From MB-PLM-2 sp964385715 (lineage in GTDB: Bacteria; Planctomycetota; Planctomycetia; Pirellulales; UBA7805), in NCBI GenBank assembly GCA_964385715.1, contig CAYLRE010000002.1:1-64000 (forward strand): a stretch of DNA of 64,000 nt, in the 5' to 3' direction. Both the position numbers and the translations under genes were made by a program. The number at the start of each line of letters is the position of its first letter. Position 1 is the stretch's first letter. The notes under the pieces are model-generated. The model was not told the DNA's origin, did no database searches, and saw nothing but the letters and a program-made list of their open reading frames with translations. Below are positions 7,664 through 16,014 of this stretch, piece after piece.

Positions 7664-7990
7664 ATGGGCTATCCTGCAACACACAAATACGCTCGCATCA
7701 GTGCTCGCAAAGTGCGACCGCTGGCCGATATGGTTCGAGGACTCTATGCCGACGAGGCACTTGAGCTATTGCGTTACCAACCTCAACGAGGTGCCCGCCT
7801 CTTGGAGAAGGTCATCAAGAGCGCTCTCGGTAACGCCGAAGACCTGCGTGAACGAAACATTCAAGGCCTACGAGTTATCGAAGCCCGCATCGATGGCGGC
7901 CCGATGTTCAAGCGGATGCGTCCGAGAGCCCGCGGTATGGCACACATCATCAAGAAGCGAACGGCGCACATTCGCGTCGAGTTGGGTTAG
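7664..7990 (+). CDS. rplV: 50S ribosomal protein L22
   Basis: L22 spans the large subunit and forms the exit-tunnel constriction. The ATG at 7664 gives 108 residues starting MGYPATHKYARISARKVRP; the longer upstream frame is not L22-like. The core KVIKSALGNAEDLRE and the tunnel-loop and C-terminal DGGPMFKRMRPRARGMAH followed by HIIKKRTAHIRVEL match the family. It is followed by rpsC after 64 bp. Confidence 0.96.
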   Translation: MGYPATHKYARISARKVRPLADMVRGLYADEALELLRYQPQRGARLLEKVIKSALGNAEDLRERNIQGLRVIEARIDGGPMFKRMRPRARGMAHIIKKRTAHIRVELG

Positions 7991-8054
7991 TCCTTAGCAC
8001 TGCCCCGCGTAAGAAACATCAACCAGCACACGACGACTTAAACGAGACAAATTC

Positions 8055-8753
8055 ATGGGTCAAAAAATCAATCCTGTTGGATTTCGCACCGGTGTTATGA
8101 CCGGCTGGAAGAGTCGCTGGTACGCGTCGAAGAAGGACTTCTCCGACCTGCTGGTCGAAGACTTCAAGCTGCGAAACTTCATCAAGACCAAATACCGGTA
8201 TGCCGGTATTCCGAAGGTCGAGATCGAACGCACCCGCGACGAAGTCAAGGTTGTCCTGCACACCGCCCGACCGGGCATCATCATTGGCCGCAAGGGCCAA
8301 GAGGTGGAACGCCTGCAGGCCGAACTGCAGGACCTGGTCGGACGTCGCATCAATATCAAGATTGAAGAGATCTCGCGACCGGAGCTGCAAGCTCAGTTGG
8401 TTGCTGAGGATATCGCCGAACAACTACAGAAGCGCTCGAGCTTCCGCCGCACGATGAAGCGGGCCATGGAACAGACCATGGAAGCGGGAGCCAAGGGCAT
8501 CAAGATTCAACTCGCTGGTCGACTTGGTGGAGCCGAAATGGCCCGCCGCGAAAAGCAGATCAGCGGTTCGATCCCGCTCTCCACGTTGCGAGCGAAGATC
8601 GATTACGGATTTGTTGAGGCCAAAACGGCCCAAGGACATATCGGGATCCAAGTTTGGGTCAATCAGGGAGTTTACCAAGAGGACGAGACCGATGGCGCAG
8701 ATGCCGAAGCGGGTCAAGCACCGAAAATGCCAAAGAGGTCGTATAAGAGGTAA
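8055..8753 (+). CDS. rpsC: 30S ribosomal protein S3
   Basis: S3 forms part of the mRNA entry channel and helicase. The 232-residue product starts MGQKINPVGFRTGV, has the KH-domain core PGIIIGRKGQEVERL, and the C-terminal domain GRLGGAEMARREKQISGSIPLSTLRAKIDYGF written across residues 150-195. The tail is acidic then basic (DETDGADAEAGQAPKMPKRS). Its last 62 bases overlap the start of rplP in another frame, which is unusual for this gene pair. Confidence 0.97.
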   Translation: MGQKINPVGFRTGVMTGWKSRWYASKKDFSDLLVEDFKLRNFIKTKYRYAGIPKVEIERTRDEVKVVLHTARPGIIIGRKGQEVERLQAELQDLVGRRINIKIEEISRPELQAQLVAEDIAEQLQKRSSFRRTMKRAMEQTMEAGAKGIKIQLAGRLGGAEMARREKQISGSIPLSTLRAKIDYGFVEAKTAQGHIGIQVWVNQGVYQEDETDGADAEAGQAPKMPKRSYKR

Positions 8754-9108
8754 CGCCTCTCGCGGCAACAAAGTCAACTTCGGTGACTTTGGGCTGCAAT
8801 CGACCGAAGGTGGCTGGATTAGTGCTGCCACGATTGAAGCGGGTCGTATCGCGGCGCAGCAGTATCTGCGCGGTGACGGCCAGCTCTATATACGAATTTT
8901 TCCCCACAAGCCGATTACCTCGATCCCGCTCGAAACTCGAATGGGTAAAGGTAAGGGTGAACCGGACTATTGGGCCGCCGTGGTCAAGCCGGGAACCATC
9001 CTTTACGAGATCGGTGGTGTGTCGGAAGACGCGGCTCGCCTGTGCTTTGCCCGACTGGCGCATAAGCTGCCGGTTCGCGTCCGCATGACCAAGCGACGTA
9101 CCGCTTAA
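8692..9108 (+). CDS. rplP: 50S ribosomal protein L16
   Basis: L16 organises the A-site tRNA binding region of the 50S subunit. ATGs at 8692 and 8701 are both possible; 8692 (138 residues, MAQMPKRVKHRKCQRG) has AAGAGGA at 8677-8683 at the right distance. The core shows FGLQSTEGGWISAATIEAGR and FPHKPITSIPLETRMGKGKG. The final residues run VRMTKRRTA. The gene begins inside rpsC, in a different frame, with an overlap of 62 bp (or 53 from the second ATG), so translation of the two genes is probably coupled. Confidence 0.96.
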   Translation: MAQMPKRVKHRKCQRGRIRGNASRGNKVNFGDFGLQSTEGGWISAATIEAGRIAAQQYLRGDGQLYIRIFPHKPITSIPLETRMGKGKGEPDYWAAVVKPGTILYEIGGVSEDAARLCFARLAHKLPVRVRMTKRRTA

Positions 9109-9159
9109 CCCAGCCACGGATTATTCGAAACCGTTCATTAACGTTATTGAGTCGACGCC

Positions 9160-9402
9160 ATGAGCCATCGCGATATTGTCGAGCTTCGTGAAATGAGTGA
9201 CGAGCACCTGGAGCTCGCGCTTAACGAGACTCGCGAGAACTTTTTTCGCTTGAAGATTCAAGCTCAGACGGAGCGTCTCGACGCCCCCACGGAACTGCAA
9301 CGCAGCCGCAAGCACATTGCTCGCATCAAGACGATTCAGAACGAACGTCAGCGAGCCGGTGCTGGTGAAGCGGCCAGTGAAGCGAGTGCCGAGTCGAAGT
9401 AA
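9160..9402 (+). CDS. rpmC: 50S ribosomal protein L29
   Basis: L29 is a small helical-hairpin protein beside L23 at the tunnel exit. The 80-residue product has the family core ELREMSDEHLELALNETRENFFRLKIQ and SRKHIARIKTIQNER. It adds an Ala/Glu/Ser-rich tail of about 17 residues beyond the usual length of 63-70. It sits in the canonical slot before rpsQ. Confidence 0.95.
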   Translation: MSHRDIVELREMSDEHLELALNETRENFFRLKIQAQTERLDAPTELQRSRKHIARIKTIQNERQRAGAGEAASEASAESK

Positions 9403-9459
9403 CGCCCTCCACAAAATCACGCCAAAGCGCGAACACCATTAGTTACGAAAGTCGTAGTT

Positions 9460-9774
9460 ATGCCTAAGAAAGTTGCCATCGGAGTCGTCAAGAGCGACCG
9501 TGCTTCGCAGACGCGTCGCGTCGAGATGCCGCGATTGATCAAGCATCCGAAGTACAAGAAGTTCATTCGACGTCGCACCGTCTGTCACGTGCACGACGAA
9601 GCCAACGAGTCCAAGCTTGGCGACACCGTGGAAATCATCGAATGCCGTCCCCGCTCAAAGTCAAAGCGATGGGAATTGCAGCGAGTTGTCGCCAAGAGCA
9701 CCGCGGTCGACCTGGCTGCCATGCGTGCCGCCGCCAAAGCGGAAGCTGAGCAAGCTGAAGCGGACAAAGAATAA
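9460..9774 (+). CDS. rpsQ: 30S ribosomal protein S17
   Basis: S17 is an OB-fold protein that binds 16S rRNA early in assembly. The 104-residue product starts MPKKVAIGVVKSDRASQTRRV. It contains HPKYKKFIRRRTVCHVHDEANE and IIECRPRSKSKRWELQRVV, matching S17. The last 20 residues are an Ala/Glu/Lys-rich extension (AAMRAAAKAEAEQAEADKE), making it longer than the usual 80-90. Confidence 0.96.
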   Translation: MPKKVAIGVVKSDRASQTRRVEMPRLIKHPKYKKFIRRRTVCHVHDEANESKLGDTVEIIECRPRSKSKRWELQRVVAKSTAVDLAAMRAAAKAEAEQAEADKE

Positions 9775-9840
9775 GAGATCGAACTGAGCAACGAATAGCG
9801 TAAACGTGATAACGCCGCCTGCGGCGGTGGGATAAGAACC

Positions 9841-10209
9841 ATGATTCAAATGCAAACGCGACTTTCGGTCGCGGATAACACGGGTGCCAAGGAAGTCATG
9901 TGCATCAAGGTGCTCGGCGGAAGCCGTCGCCGTTTTGCCGGCCTGGGCGATGTGATCGTCTGCAGCGTGAAAAGCGTTATCCCCGGAAGCGATGTTAAGA
10001 AAAAGTCGGTCGTGAAGGCCGTTATCGTCCGTTGCCGTAAGCCAACCCGGCGAGCCGACGGAAGTTATGTACGTTTCGACGGCAACGCCGTGGTCCTGAT
10101 CGACGCCGATCGTAACCCGCGTGGCACGCGAATTTTTGGTGCCGTTGCTCGTGAACTGCGTGAGCAACGCTTTATGAAAATTGTCAGCCTCGCGAATGAA
10201 GTAGTCTGA
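9841..10209 (+). CDS. rplN: 50S ribosomal protein L14
   Basis: L14 contacts 16S rRNA in an inter-subunit bridge. The 122-residue product has the exact family length and begins MIQMQTRLSVADNTGAKEV. It carries KCIKV-type segment MCIKVLGGSRRR and the signature RADGSYVRFDGNAVVLID, and ends with ELREQRFMKIVSLANEVV. Its TGA stop overlaps the rplX ATG by one base, suggesting translational coupling. Confidence 0.98.
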   Translation: MIQMQTRLSVADNTGAKEVMCIKVLGGSRRRFAGLGDVIVCSVKSVIPGSDVKKKSVVKAVIVRCRKPTRRADGSYVRFDGNAVVLIDADRNPRGTRIFGAVARELREQRFMKIVSLANEVV

Positions 10210-10556
10210 TGCATATTCGAATTGATGATACCGTCAAAGTGATCTCGGGCGACTATCGCGGCGAGACTGGCAAAGTCTTGAAGGTCCTTCCTTCCAAGAA
10301 CAAGGTGGTCGTAGAGGGCATCAACAGTGTCTTCAAGCACGTTCGCCGTAGCCAAAAGAACCCGCAAGGTGGCCGCCTGCAGAAAGAGATGCCGATGTCC
10401 GCATCGAATCTGATGCTGGTCTGCCCCGCCTGTGGAGAAGCCGCTCGCACGGGAAGTCGTTTCCTCGACGACGGCAGCAAGGAACGCTTTTGCAAGAAGT
10501 GTGGTGGCGCCGCCGGCGAGATTGCCCCGGCTCGAGCCGCCCACGCCAAGAAGTAA
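10209..10556 (+). CDS. rplX: 50S ribosomal protein L24 with C-terminal zinc ribbon
   Basis: L24 is an assembly initiator of the 50S subunit. The 115-residue product has the KOW motif near the N-terminus (VKVISGDYRGETGKVLKVLP) and the conserved VEGINSVFKHVR. The C-terminal part has two cysteine pairs, CPAC and CKKC, separated by about 25 residues; this is a zinc-ribbon form seen in many bacterial L24 proteins. The ATG overlaps the rplN stop by one base. Confidence 0.96.
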   Translation: MHIRIDDTVKVISGDYRGETGKVLKVLPSKNKVVVEGINSVFKHVRRSQKNPQGGRLQKEMPMSASNLMLVCPACGEAARTGSRFLDDGSKERFCKKCGGAAGEIAPARAAHAKK

Positions 10557-10623
10557 CGTCCGCACGCAAGTAACGACGCCACAAAACAAATAACGCCCCA
10601 ACACAAGACAGTTTGAGCCGGTT

Positions 10624-11181
10624 ATGATTCCGCGACTGCAAGAACGATACGAAAAGGAACTGCTCCCCAACCTGGAAAAGGATTTGGGTCGCAGCAACCG
10701 ACTCTCGCTACCTCGATTGAAGAAGATCGTGGTCAGCATGGGTGTCGGATCCGCCATTACCGAGAAGAAGAACCTCGACCAATCGGTCGACGCGATGCGA
10801 CAGATCACCGGTCAAAAGCCGGCCGTCACGCGAGCCACGAAGTCGGTTGCCGGCTTCAAGCTGCGAGAAGGTCAAGCGATTGGCTGCAAGGTCACACTTC
10901 GCGGAGCCCGCATGTACGAGTTCCTCGATCGTCTGATTTCGCTGGCCCTGCCCCGCGTACGTGACTTTCGAGGAGTCAAACCGAATGCGTTCGACGGCCG
11001 TGGCAATTACAGCCTAGGCCTGACCGAACAACTCGTGTTTCCCGAAATCAACCCGGACAAGTTCACGCACGTCCAGGGAATGAATATCACGCTGGTCACA
11101 AGCACGCCCTGCAATGCCGAAGCCCGCAAGCTGCTTACCGGCTTCGGCATGCCGTTCCAAAAACCGGACGGCGACAACTAA
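10624..11181 (+). CDS. rplE: 50S ribosomal protein L5
   Basis: L5 binds 5S rRNA in the central protuberance. The 185-residue product is full length, with LPRLKKIVVSMGVGSA near the N-terminus. The middle contains TGQKPAVTRATKSVAGFKLREG, and the C-terminal half FPEINPDKFTHVQGMNITLVT. Next downstream, after only 72 bp, is rpsH; the usual rpsN (S14) gene is absent from this slot. Confidence 0.97.
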   Translation: MIPRLQERYEKELLPNLEKDLGRSNRLSLPRLKKIVVSMGVGSAITEKKNLDQSVDAMRQITGQKPAVTRATKSVAGFKLREGQAIGCKVTLRGARMYEFLDRLISLALPRVRDFRGVKPNAFDGRGNYSLGLTEQLVFPEINPDKFTHVQGMNITLVTSTPCNAEARKLLTGFGMPFQKPDGDN

Positions 11182-11253
11182 GGCGAAGTGACACTAAGTC
11201 CTAACTAAATACAAACCGTTTGCCCCTAGAGAATCCAAAGGGCCCCACTTCTT

Positions 11254-11652
11254 ATGATGACCGATCCGATTGCCGACATGCTAACCCGCATCCGCAACGC
11301 GGTACGTGTCGAGCGAACAACTGTCGACGTCCCAGTGTCGAAAGTCAAACGCGGACTTGCCGACGTGCTCAAGCGCGAGGGTTACATCTGGGACTACAGC
11401 GAAGTCGAAGAGTCGAAGCACCCGACGCTGCTCCGCATCGATTTGAAATACGGCCCCAACGGCGAGCGCGTGATTCGTAACATCAAGCGAGTCAGCCGCC
11501 CCGGACGTCGTATTTACAATCGTGCGACCGGCCTGAAGCCGATCCTCGGTGGACTGGGAATTTCGATCATTAGCACCAGCCGCGGTGTGATCTCGGATCG
11601 CGAAGCACGCCAGCGAAAACTGGGTGGCGAAGTCCTCTGCGAGGTCTGGTAG
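11254..11652 (+). CDS. rpsH: 30S ribosomal protein S8
   Basis: S8 is a primary 16S rRNA-binding protein and, in Escherichia coli, the repressor of the spc operon. The 132-residue product begins MMTDPIADMLTRIRNA; ATGs at 11254 and 11257 are both possible starts. The C-terminus carries GLGISIISTSRGVISDREARQ and ends GGEVLCEVW, typical of S8. rplF follows after 96 bp. Confidence 0.97.
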   Translation: MMTDPIADMLTRIRNAVRVERTTVDVPVSKVKRGLADVLKREGYIWDYSEVEESKHPTLLRIDLKYGPNGERVIRNIKRVSRPGRRIYNRATGLKPILGGLGISIISTSRGVISDREARQRKLGGEVLCEVW

Positions 11653-11748
11653 TACGACCAGGCCCCACAGCCAGCCCCCCGCGGGCGGGCAACTCGTCAC
11701 GCGGACAGCTCAAACAACGAATCAACACACAAAACAGCAATACCTGCC

Positions 11749-12294
11749 ATGAGTCGAATCGGAAAAAAACCTGTCGTCGTTCCTGAGAAAGTCAAAGTCT
11801 CAGTAGCGGGCAACACGGTCACGGTCGAAGGCCCCCTCGGCAAGCTCGACTGGACGTTCCGTCGTGAGATGACCGTCACGGTCGACGAAGACGCCAAGCA
11901 AGTCCTCGTCACTCGCGATCGCGACGACCGCGAAGCGCGTGCCCTGCATGGACTCACCCGAGCCCTCATCCAGAACATGGTTGAAGGAGTGGTGAGCGGC
12001 TACGAGAAGAAGCTTGAAGTTGTTGGCGTCGGTTACGTGGCGGCAGTCCAAAACGGCGAACTTCAGCTGCGTGTCGGTTTTGCGAACGAAATCAAGAAAA
12101 AGATCCCGGCCGGACTCGATGTCACCTGCCCCGATCAAACCCACATTGTTGTCAAAGGTATGGACAAACAAAGCGTCGGCCAGTTCGCCGCGGAAGTCCG
12201 TGCCGTGCGAAAGCCCGAACCTTACAAGGGTAAGGGAATTCGTTACGAGGGCGAGCACGTCCGACGTAAGGCCGGTAAGGCTGTCGGCGCCTAA
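11749..12294 (+). CDS. rplF: 50S ribosomal protein L6
   Basis: L6 lies near the factor-binding site of the 50S subunit. The 181-residue product has the two-fold repeated L6 architecture, beginning MSRIGKKPVVVPEKVKV. The signature region near the C-terminus reads EPYKGKGIRYEGEHVRRKAGK. Length matches the family. rplR follows after 77 bp. Confidence 0.97.
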   Translation: MSRIGKKPVVVPEKVKVSVAGNTVTVEGPLGKLDWTFRREMTVTVDEDAKQVLVTRDRDDREARALHGLTRALIQNMVEGVVSGYEKKLEVVGVGYVAAVQNGELQLRVGFANEIKKKIPAGLDVTCPDQTHIVVKGMDKQSVGQFAAEVRAVRKPEPYKGKGIRYEGEHVRRKAGKAVGA

Positions 12295-12371
12295 GCGTTA
12301 CCAGCGCGGGATACCTGAAGCGAGCCTGAACTAGAACACCTGATCTAAAGATTACGACGAGAAGAACGGTC

Positions 12372-12740
12372 ATGAATCACGATCGAGCCATCCGAAAACA
12401 ACGCCAACGTCGCGGCTTCCGTGTACGTAAGCGTGTGCGTGGAACAACAGAGCGTCCGCGGCTGAGCGTCTTCCGCAGCAACAAGCACATTTACGCCCAA
12501 CTGATCGATGACTCGACCGGTAAGACGTTGGCTTCCTGCGGAACGACCGAGCAAGAGGTCAGCAAGTCGGTCAAGGGTGGCGGAAACAAAGACGCCGCCA
12601 CCTTTGTTGGCAAAACAATCGCCGAACGAGCCAAGGCAGCTGGCGTCACCGCCGTGGCCTTCGATCGCGGCCACTTCAAGTACCACGGTCGCGTAGCGGC
12701 TCTCGCCGATGCGGCCCGCGAAGGTGGCTTGAGTTTCTAA
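12372..12740 (+). CDS. rplR: 50S ribosomal protein L18
   Basis: L18 binds 5S rRNA with L5. The 122-residue product has the N-terminal basic segment RRGFRVRKRVRGTTERPRLS. The core contains FRSNKHIYAQLIDDSTGKTLAS, and the C-terminus AVAFDRGHFKYHGRVAALADAAREGG, all standard for L18. Confidence 0.97.
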   Translation: MNHDRAIRKQRQRRGFRVRKRVRGTTERPRLSVFRSNKHIYAQLIDDSTGKTLASCGTTEQEVSKSVKGGGNKDAATFVGKTIAERAKAAGVTAVAFDRGHFKYHGRVAALADAAREGGLSF

Positions 12741-12795
12741 GTAACACAAATCGGGAATCCAACCCGTCACATTCTTAACGTAAGGTAAAAGACAC

Positions 12796-13317
12796 GTGGC
12801 AAGAGCAAAATCCCGCGGCAAATCGCGAAAAGACGAAGGCGACTCGGCCCACGGTGGCATGATCGAAAAGGTCGTGAAGATCAAACGTTGTGCCGCCGTT
12901 GTTAAGGGTGGTCGTCGTTTCAGCTTTGCAGCGATGTTGGTCGTCGGTAACGGCAACGGCCGTGTTGGCTGGGGTTACGGAAAGGCGAACGAAGTTCCGC
13001 CCGCCGTCGATAAGGCCGTCACCGCCGCCACTCGCGATCAAGTCGAAATCGCGCTGGCCGACAACACCATTCCGCACACCGTTAAAGGTCGCTTTGGCGC
13101 CGCCAACGTGATCCTGGTTCCGGCCGCCCCCGGTACGGGTGTGATTGCTGGAGCCGCCGTGCGAGCCGTCTGCGAAGCGGCCGGTATCCACGACATTTTG
13201 ACCAAGAGTTTCGGTTCCAATAATTCCGTGACGGTCGTAAAAGCCACGATCGAAGCGCTCAAACAGCTGCGACCCCCCGCCGAGGTCGAGCGACTCAGGG
13301 GAGTCTCCTTGTCATGA
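12796..13317 (+). CDS. rpsE: 30S ribosomal protein S5
   Basis: S5 contributes to mRNA unwinding and decoding accuracy. The GTG at 12796 gives 173 residues. The double-stranded-RNA-binding part contains VKIKRCAAVVKGGRRFSFAA and GWGYGKANEVPPAVDKA; the C-terminal half contains PGTGVIAGAAVRAVCEAAG followed by DILTKSFGSNN. A GGTAAAAG-type purine stretch precedes the start. The last four bases overlap the ATG of rplO. The usual rpmD (L30) gene is absent after it. Confidence 0.97.
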   Translation: MARAKSRGKSRKDEGDSAHGGMIEKVVKIKRCAAVVKGGRRFSFAAMLVVGNGNGRVGWGYGKANEVPPAVDKAVTAATRDQVEIALADNTIPHTVKGRFGAANVILVPAAPGTGVIAGAAVRAVCEAAGIHDILTKSFGSNNSVTVVKATIEALKQLRPPAEVERLRGVSLS

Positions 13318-13817
13318 ACCTCAACGACGTCCATCGCGGTATTAAGAAAAACAAGCCTCGCCGTCGCATCGGTCGTGGCCCCGGTAGCGGGCACGGTAAG
13401 ACGAGCGGCCGTGGTCACAAGGGCCAAGGTAGCCGTAGCGGTTACTCGCGCCAGGTCGTGTTCCAGGGTGGAACCATGCCGATGATTCGGCGGATCCCCA
13501 AACGCGGCTTCAACAACAAGTGGGCTCTCAAGGTCGTCCACGTGAATGTCGAGGATCTCGAGAACACATTCACCGCCGGCGATGAGATTACTCCCGAACT
13601 GCTCGCCTCCAAGGCGTTGATTCCTGCGAACTTCGATGTTCTGAAGATTCTCGGAAACGGGGACCTCTCCAAGAAATTTAAGGTTTCGGCCCATCGTTTC
13701 AGTGCCTCGGCACAGGAAAAGATCGAAAAGGCCGGCGGCGAACTAAATGTACTGCCCGGTAAGAAGCCGGTTGTGAAGAACCCCCAAGGACGTCCTGCCC
13801 AGCCAGCTCAGTCGTAG
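13314..13817 (+). CDS. rplO: 50S ribosomal protein L15
   Basis: L15 is a late-assembly 50S protein. The 167-residue product starts MNLNDVHRGIKKNKPRRRIG. It has the glycine-rich N-terminal arm GRGPGSGHGKTSGRGHKGQG, and a C-terminal domain with ISAEG-like FSASAQEKIEKAGGEL. A short Pro/Ala/Gln tail extends it. Its ATG overlaps the rpsE stop by four bases (ATGA), so translation is probably coupled. Confidence 0.97.
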   Translation: MNLNDVHRGIKKNKPRRRIGRGPGSGHGKTSGRGHKGQGSRSGYSRQVVFQGGTMPMIRRIPKRGFNNKWALKVVHVNVEDLENTFTAGDEITPELLASKALIPANFDVLKILGNGDLSKKFKVSAHRFSASAQEKIEKAGGELNVLPGKKPVVKNPQGRPAQPAQS

Positions 13818-13926
13818 TTGGCCGCTGGCTGAATTGCCGTTGGCACCAGCTGCTAGCACACGATATAGTTCTGCGATCGCTTGAGTCGTCCCTGCGGGGA
13901 ATGCCCCAGGCACTCGAGAACAACTA

Positions 13927-13954
13927 TTGGAATTTCAAACTTCAAGACTAGTTT
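13927..13954 (+). promoter_or_regulatory. Weak internal promoter candidate before secY
   Basis: TTGGAA (13927-13932) and TAGTTT (13949-13954) are 16 bp apart in the 184-bp rplO-secY gap. Just upstream (13882-13919) CTTGAGT pairs with ACTCGAG around an inner CTG(c)GGGG/CCCCAG stem, a possible attenuating hairpin. Both are low-certainty calls. Confidence 0.25.
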
Positions 13955-14001
13955 GATCAAGATCGTTTGTCTTGACGAGCTGGCCACGGACGGAACGACC
14001 G

Positions 14002-15390
14002 ATGTGGGAAAAAATTCGCGTCATCTTCACCATCCCCGAACTTCGTAAGAAGATCGGTCTGACGCTACTACTCTTGGCCATCTATCGTGTCGGTTGGCAG
14101 ATCCCTCTGCCCATCATCGACAACGAGAACATGATGAGCTTTTTCAGCAACAGCTCCGGACTCGGAGGCCTGCTGGAACACGTAGCCATTTTCAGCGCTA
14201 GCCAATTAAACCAGGCCACAATCTTTGGTCTTGGTATTATGCCGTATATCTCCGCTTCGATTATCTTCCAACTTTTGGGCAGTGTGTGGAAACCGCTCGA
14301 AGAACTCCAAAAGGAAGGCGAAAGCGGACGCAAGAAAATCAACGAGTACACGCGGTACGCCACGGTCGTGCTCTGCTTGTTACAGAGCTACATGTACCTG
14401 CGCTATCTTATGGGGGCGACGGCTACCGCATTCACCAATGGTGACGCCGGCCAAATGCTCATTCAGGCCGATATTTGGGTTCAGATGCAGAACAGCTTCT
14501 TTGCCAGCTTTGGTTGGCAATTAACTGCCGTTCTGACCATGACCTGCGGTACTGTCTTCTTGATGTGGCTCGGTGAACAGATCGACGAGTTCGGGATTGG
14601 TAACGGAATCAGCTTGCTGATCATGGCCGGTATTTTGGCCGGTATGCCAAATGCAGGTCTGCGACTAATCAACAACACCACCTTTGAGATCGGCGGTGGT
14701 GTCGGGACGAAACATGGTGTCGAAACCCTGCTGGTTCTGGCCGTGGTATTTGTGGCGGTCATCTTTGGAGTGGTCTACATCACCCAAGGCCAACGCCGCA
14801 TTCCAATCCAAAGTGCCAAGCACGTTCGTGGCCGCCGCGTCTACGGTGGTACTCGCGAATACTTGCCGCTGAAGGTCAATCAAGCCGGCGTAATGCCGAT
14901 TATTTTTGCCAGTAGCTTGCTGATGGTGCCGATGTTGATCTTCGGACAGCTACAACACTTTGGCCCGGTATGGCGCACACTCGCAGGCGTATTCGAGCAA
15001 CGCGACTCCTTTACTTATAACCTGCTGTACATCGGCATGATCTATTTCTTCTGCTACTTCTGGACGGCGATCACGTTCAACCCGAAGGATATGGCAGAGA
15101 ACCTGAAGAATTTTGGAACGTTTATTCCGGGTCATCGCCCGGGCAAGCGAACCGCGGACTACCTCGAACGCGTCATGTTGCGTATTACCTACGTAGGAGC
15201 TGGCTTCCTGGCTTTGGTCGCCGTCATTCCGACGATCGTTTCTGGATCGATGGGAGTCGACTTCTACGTCGCCAGTTTCTATGGCGGAACCGGACTTTTG
15301 ATCGCAGTCAGCGTGGCGATCGATCTGGTACAGAAGATCGATTCGCATCTGGTAATGCGAAATTACGAGGGTCTGCTGGGACGATCGTAA
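14002..15390 (+). CDS. secY: Preprotein translocase subunit SecY
   Basis: SecY is the pore of the Sec protein-export channel in the inner membrane. The ATG at 14002 (462 residues, MWEKIRVIFTIPELRKKI) is preferred over a TTG at 13972. About ten membrane segments are visible. The conserved motifs include GLGIMPYISASIIFQLL, the cytoplasmic loop GQRRIPIQ and GGTREYLPLKVNQAGVMP. It lies between rplO and adk as in many bacteria. Confidence 0.97.
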   Translation: MWEKIRVIFTIPELRKKIGLTLLLLAIYRVGWQIPLPIIDNENMMSFFSNSSGLGGLLEHVAIFSASQLNQATIFGLGIMPYISASIIFQLLGSVWKPLEELQKEGESGRKKINEYTRYATVVLCLLQSYMYLRYLMGATATAFTNGDAGQMLIQADIWVQMQNSFFASFGWQLTAVLTMTCGTVFLMWLGEQIDEFGIGNGISLLIMAGILAGMPNAGLRLINNTTFEIGGGVGTKHGVETLLVLAVVFVAVIFGVVYITQGQRRIPIQSAKHVRGRRVYGGTREYLPLKVNQAGVMPIIFASSLLMVPMLIFGQLQHFGPVWRTLAGVFEQRDSFTYNLLYIGMIYFFCYFWTAITFNPKDMAENLKNFGTFIPGHRPGKRTADYLERVMLRITYVGAGFLALVAVIPTIVSGSMGVDFYVASFYGGTGLLIAVSVAIDLVQKIDSHLVMRNYEGLLGRS

Positions 15391-15420
15391 TCGCCTCCGG
15401 CTTGATGGAAAACGATTTCC

Positions 15421-15990
15421 ATGCGATTGATTTTCATTGGTCCGCCGGGCGCAGGTAAAGGCACGCAATCCGCGCGAGTGGAAGAGCATTTTTCGATTGC
15501 TCATCTCTCGACCGGAGACATGCTTCGCGAAACCATTGCGCAAGGCACCGACGTTGGCTTGCTCGCAAAACAATATATCGACAAGGGAGAACTGGTAACT
15601 GACGACATCGTCATCAAAGCGGTCATCGATCGTCTGAAGTCCCCGGATTGCCAACATGGGGTCTTGTTCGACGGATTTCCCAGAACACTCGCTCAAGCGA
15701 CAGCACTCGACGAGCACCTGGCGATCAACGGCATGCAGATTGACTTGGCGATTCAGCTCGTCGTTGACAAAGACGTACTCGTGGAACGGCTCGCTGGCCG
15801 TGGCCGAGCCGACGACGCGACCGAGATTGTGGCACAACGCCTGGAAGTCTTCCGTAGCCAGACCGAACCACTTTTGGATTACTACGACCGCCAAGGCAAG
15901 TTGGTTTCGATTGACGGTATTGGCCCCCCCGACGAAGTCACCGCCAGAATCAAAGACGCTATTGTCGCCGCCACCTCCTGCGAATCGTAA
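15421..15990 (+). CDS. adk: Adenylate kinase
   Basis: Converts AMP and ATP to two ADP. The 189-residue protein has the P-loop GPPGAGKGTQ at residues 7-16, the AMP-binding segment AHLSTGDMLRE and the GFPRTLAQA motif. The LID is short (GRGRADDATE) and lacks zinc-binding cysteines, so this is the short form. The start is 30 bp after secY and the map gene follows after 24 bp, so the three are likely co-transcribed. Confidence 0.97.
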   Translation: MRLIFIGPPGAGKGTQSARVEEHFSIAHLSTGDMLRETIAQGTDVGLLAKQYIDKGELVTDDIVIKAVIDRLKSPDCQHGVLFDGFPRTLAQATALDEHLAINGMQIDLAIQLVVDKDVLVERLAGRGRADDATEIVAQRLEVFRSQTEPLLDYYDRQGKLVSIDGIGPPDEVTARIKDAIVAATSCES

Positions 15991-16014
15991 ACGACTACAA
16001 GGATTTCCCCGCCC

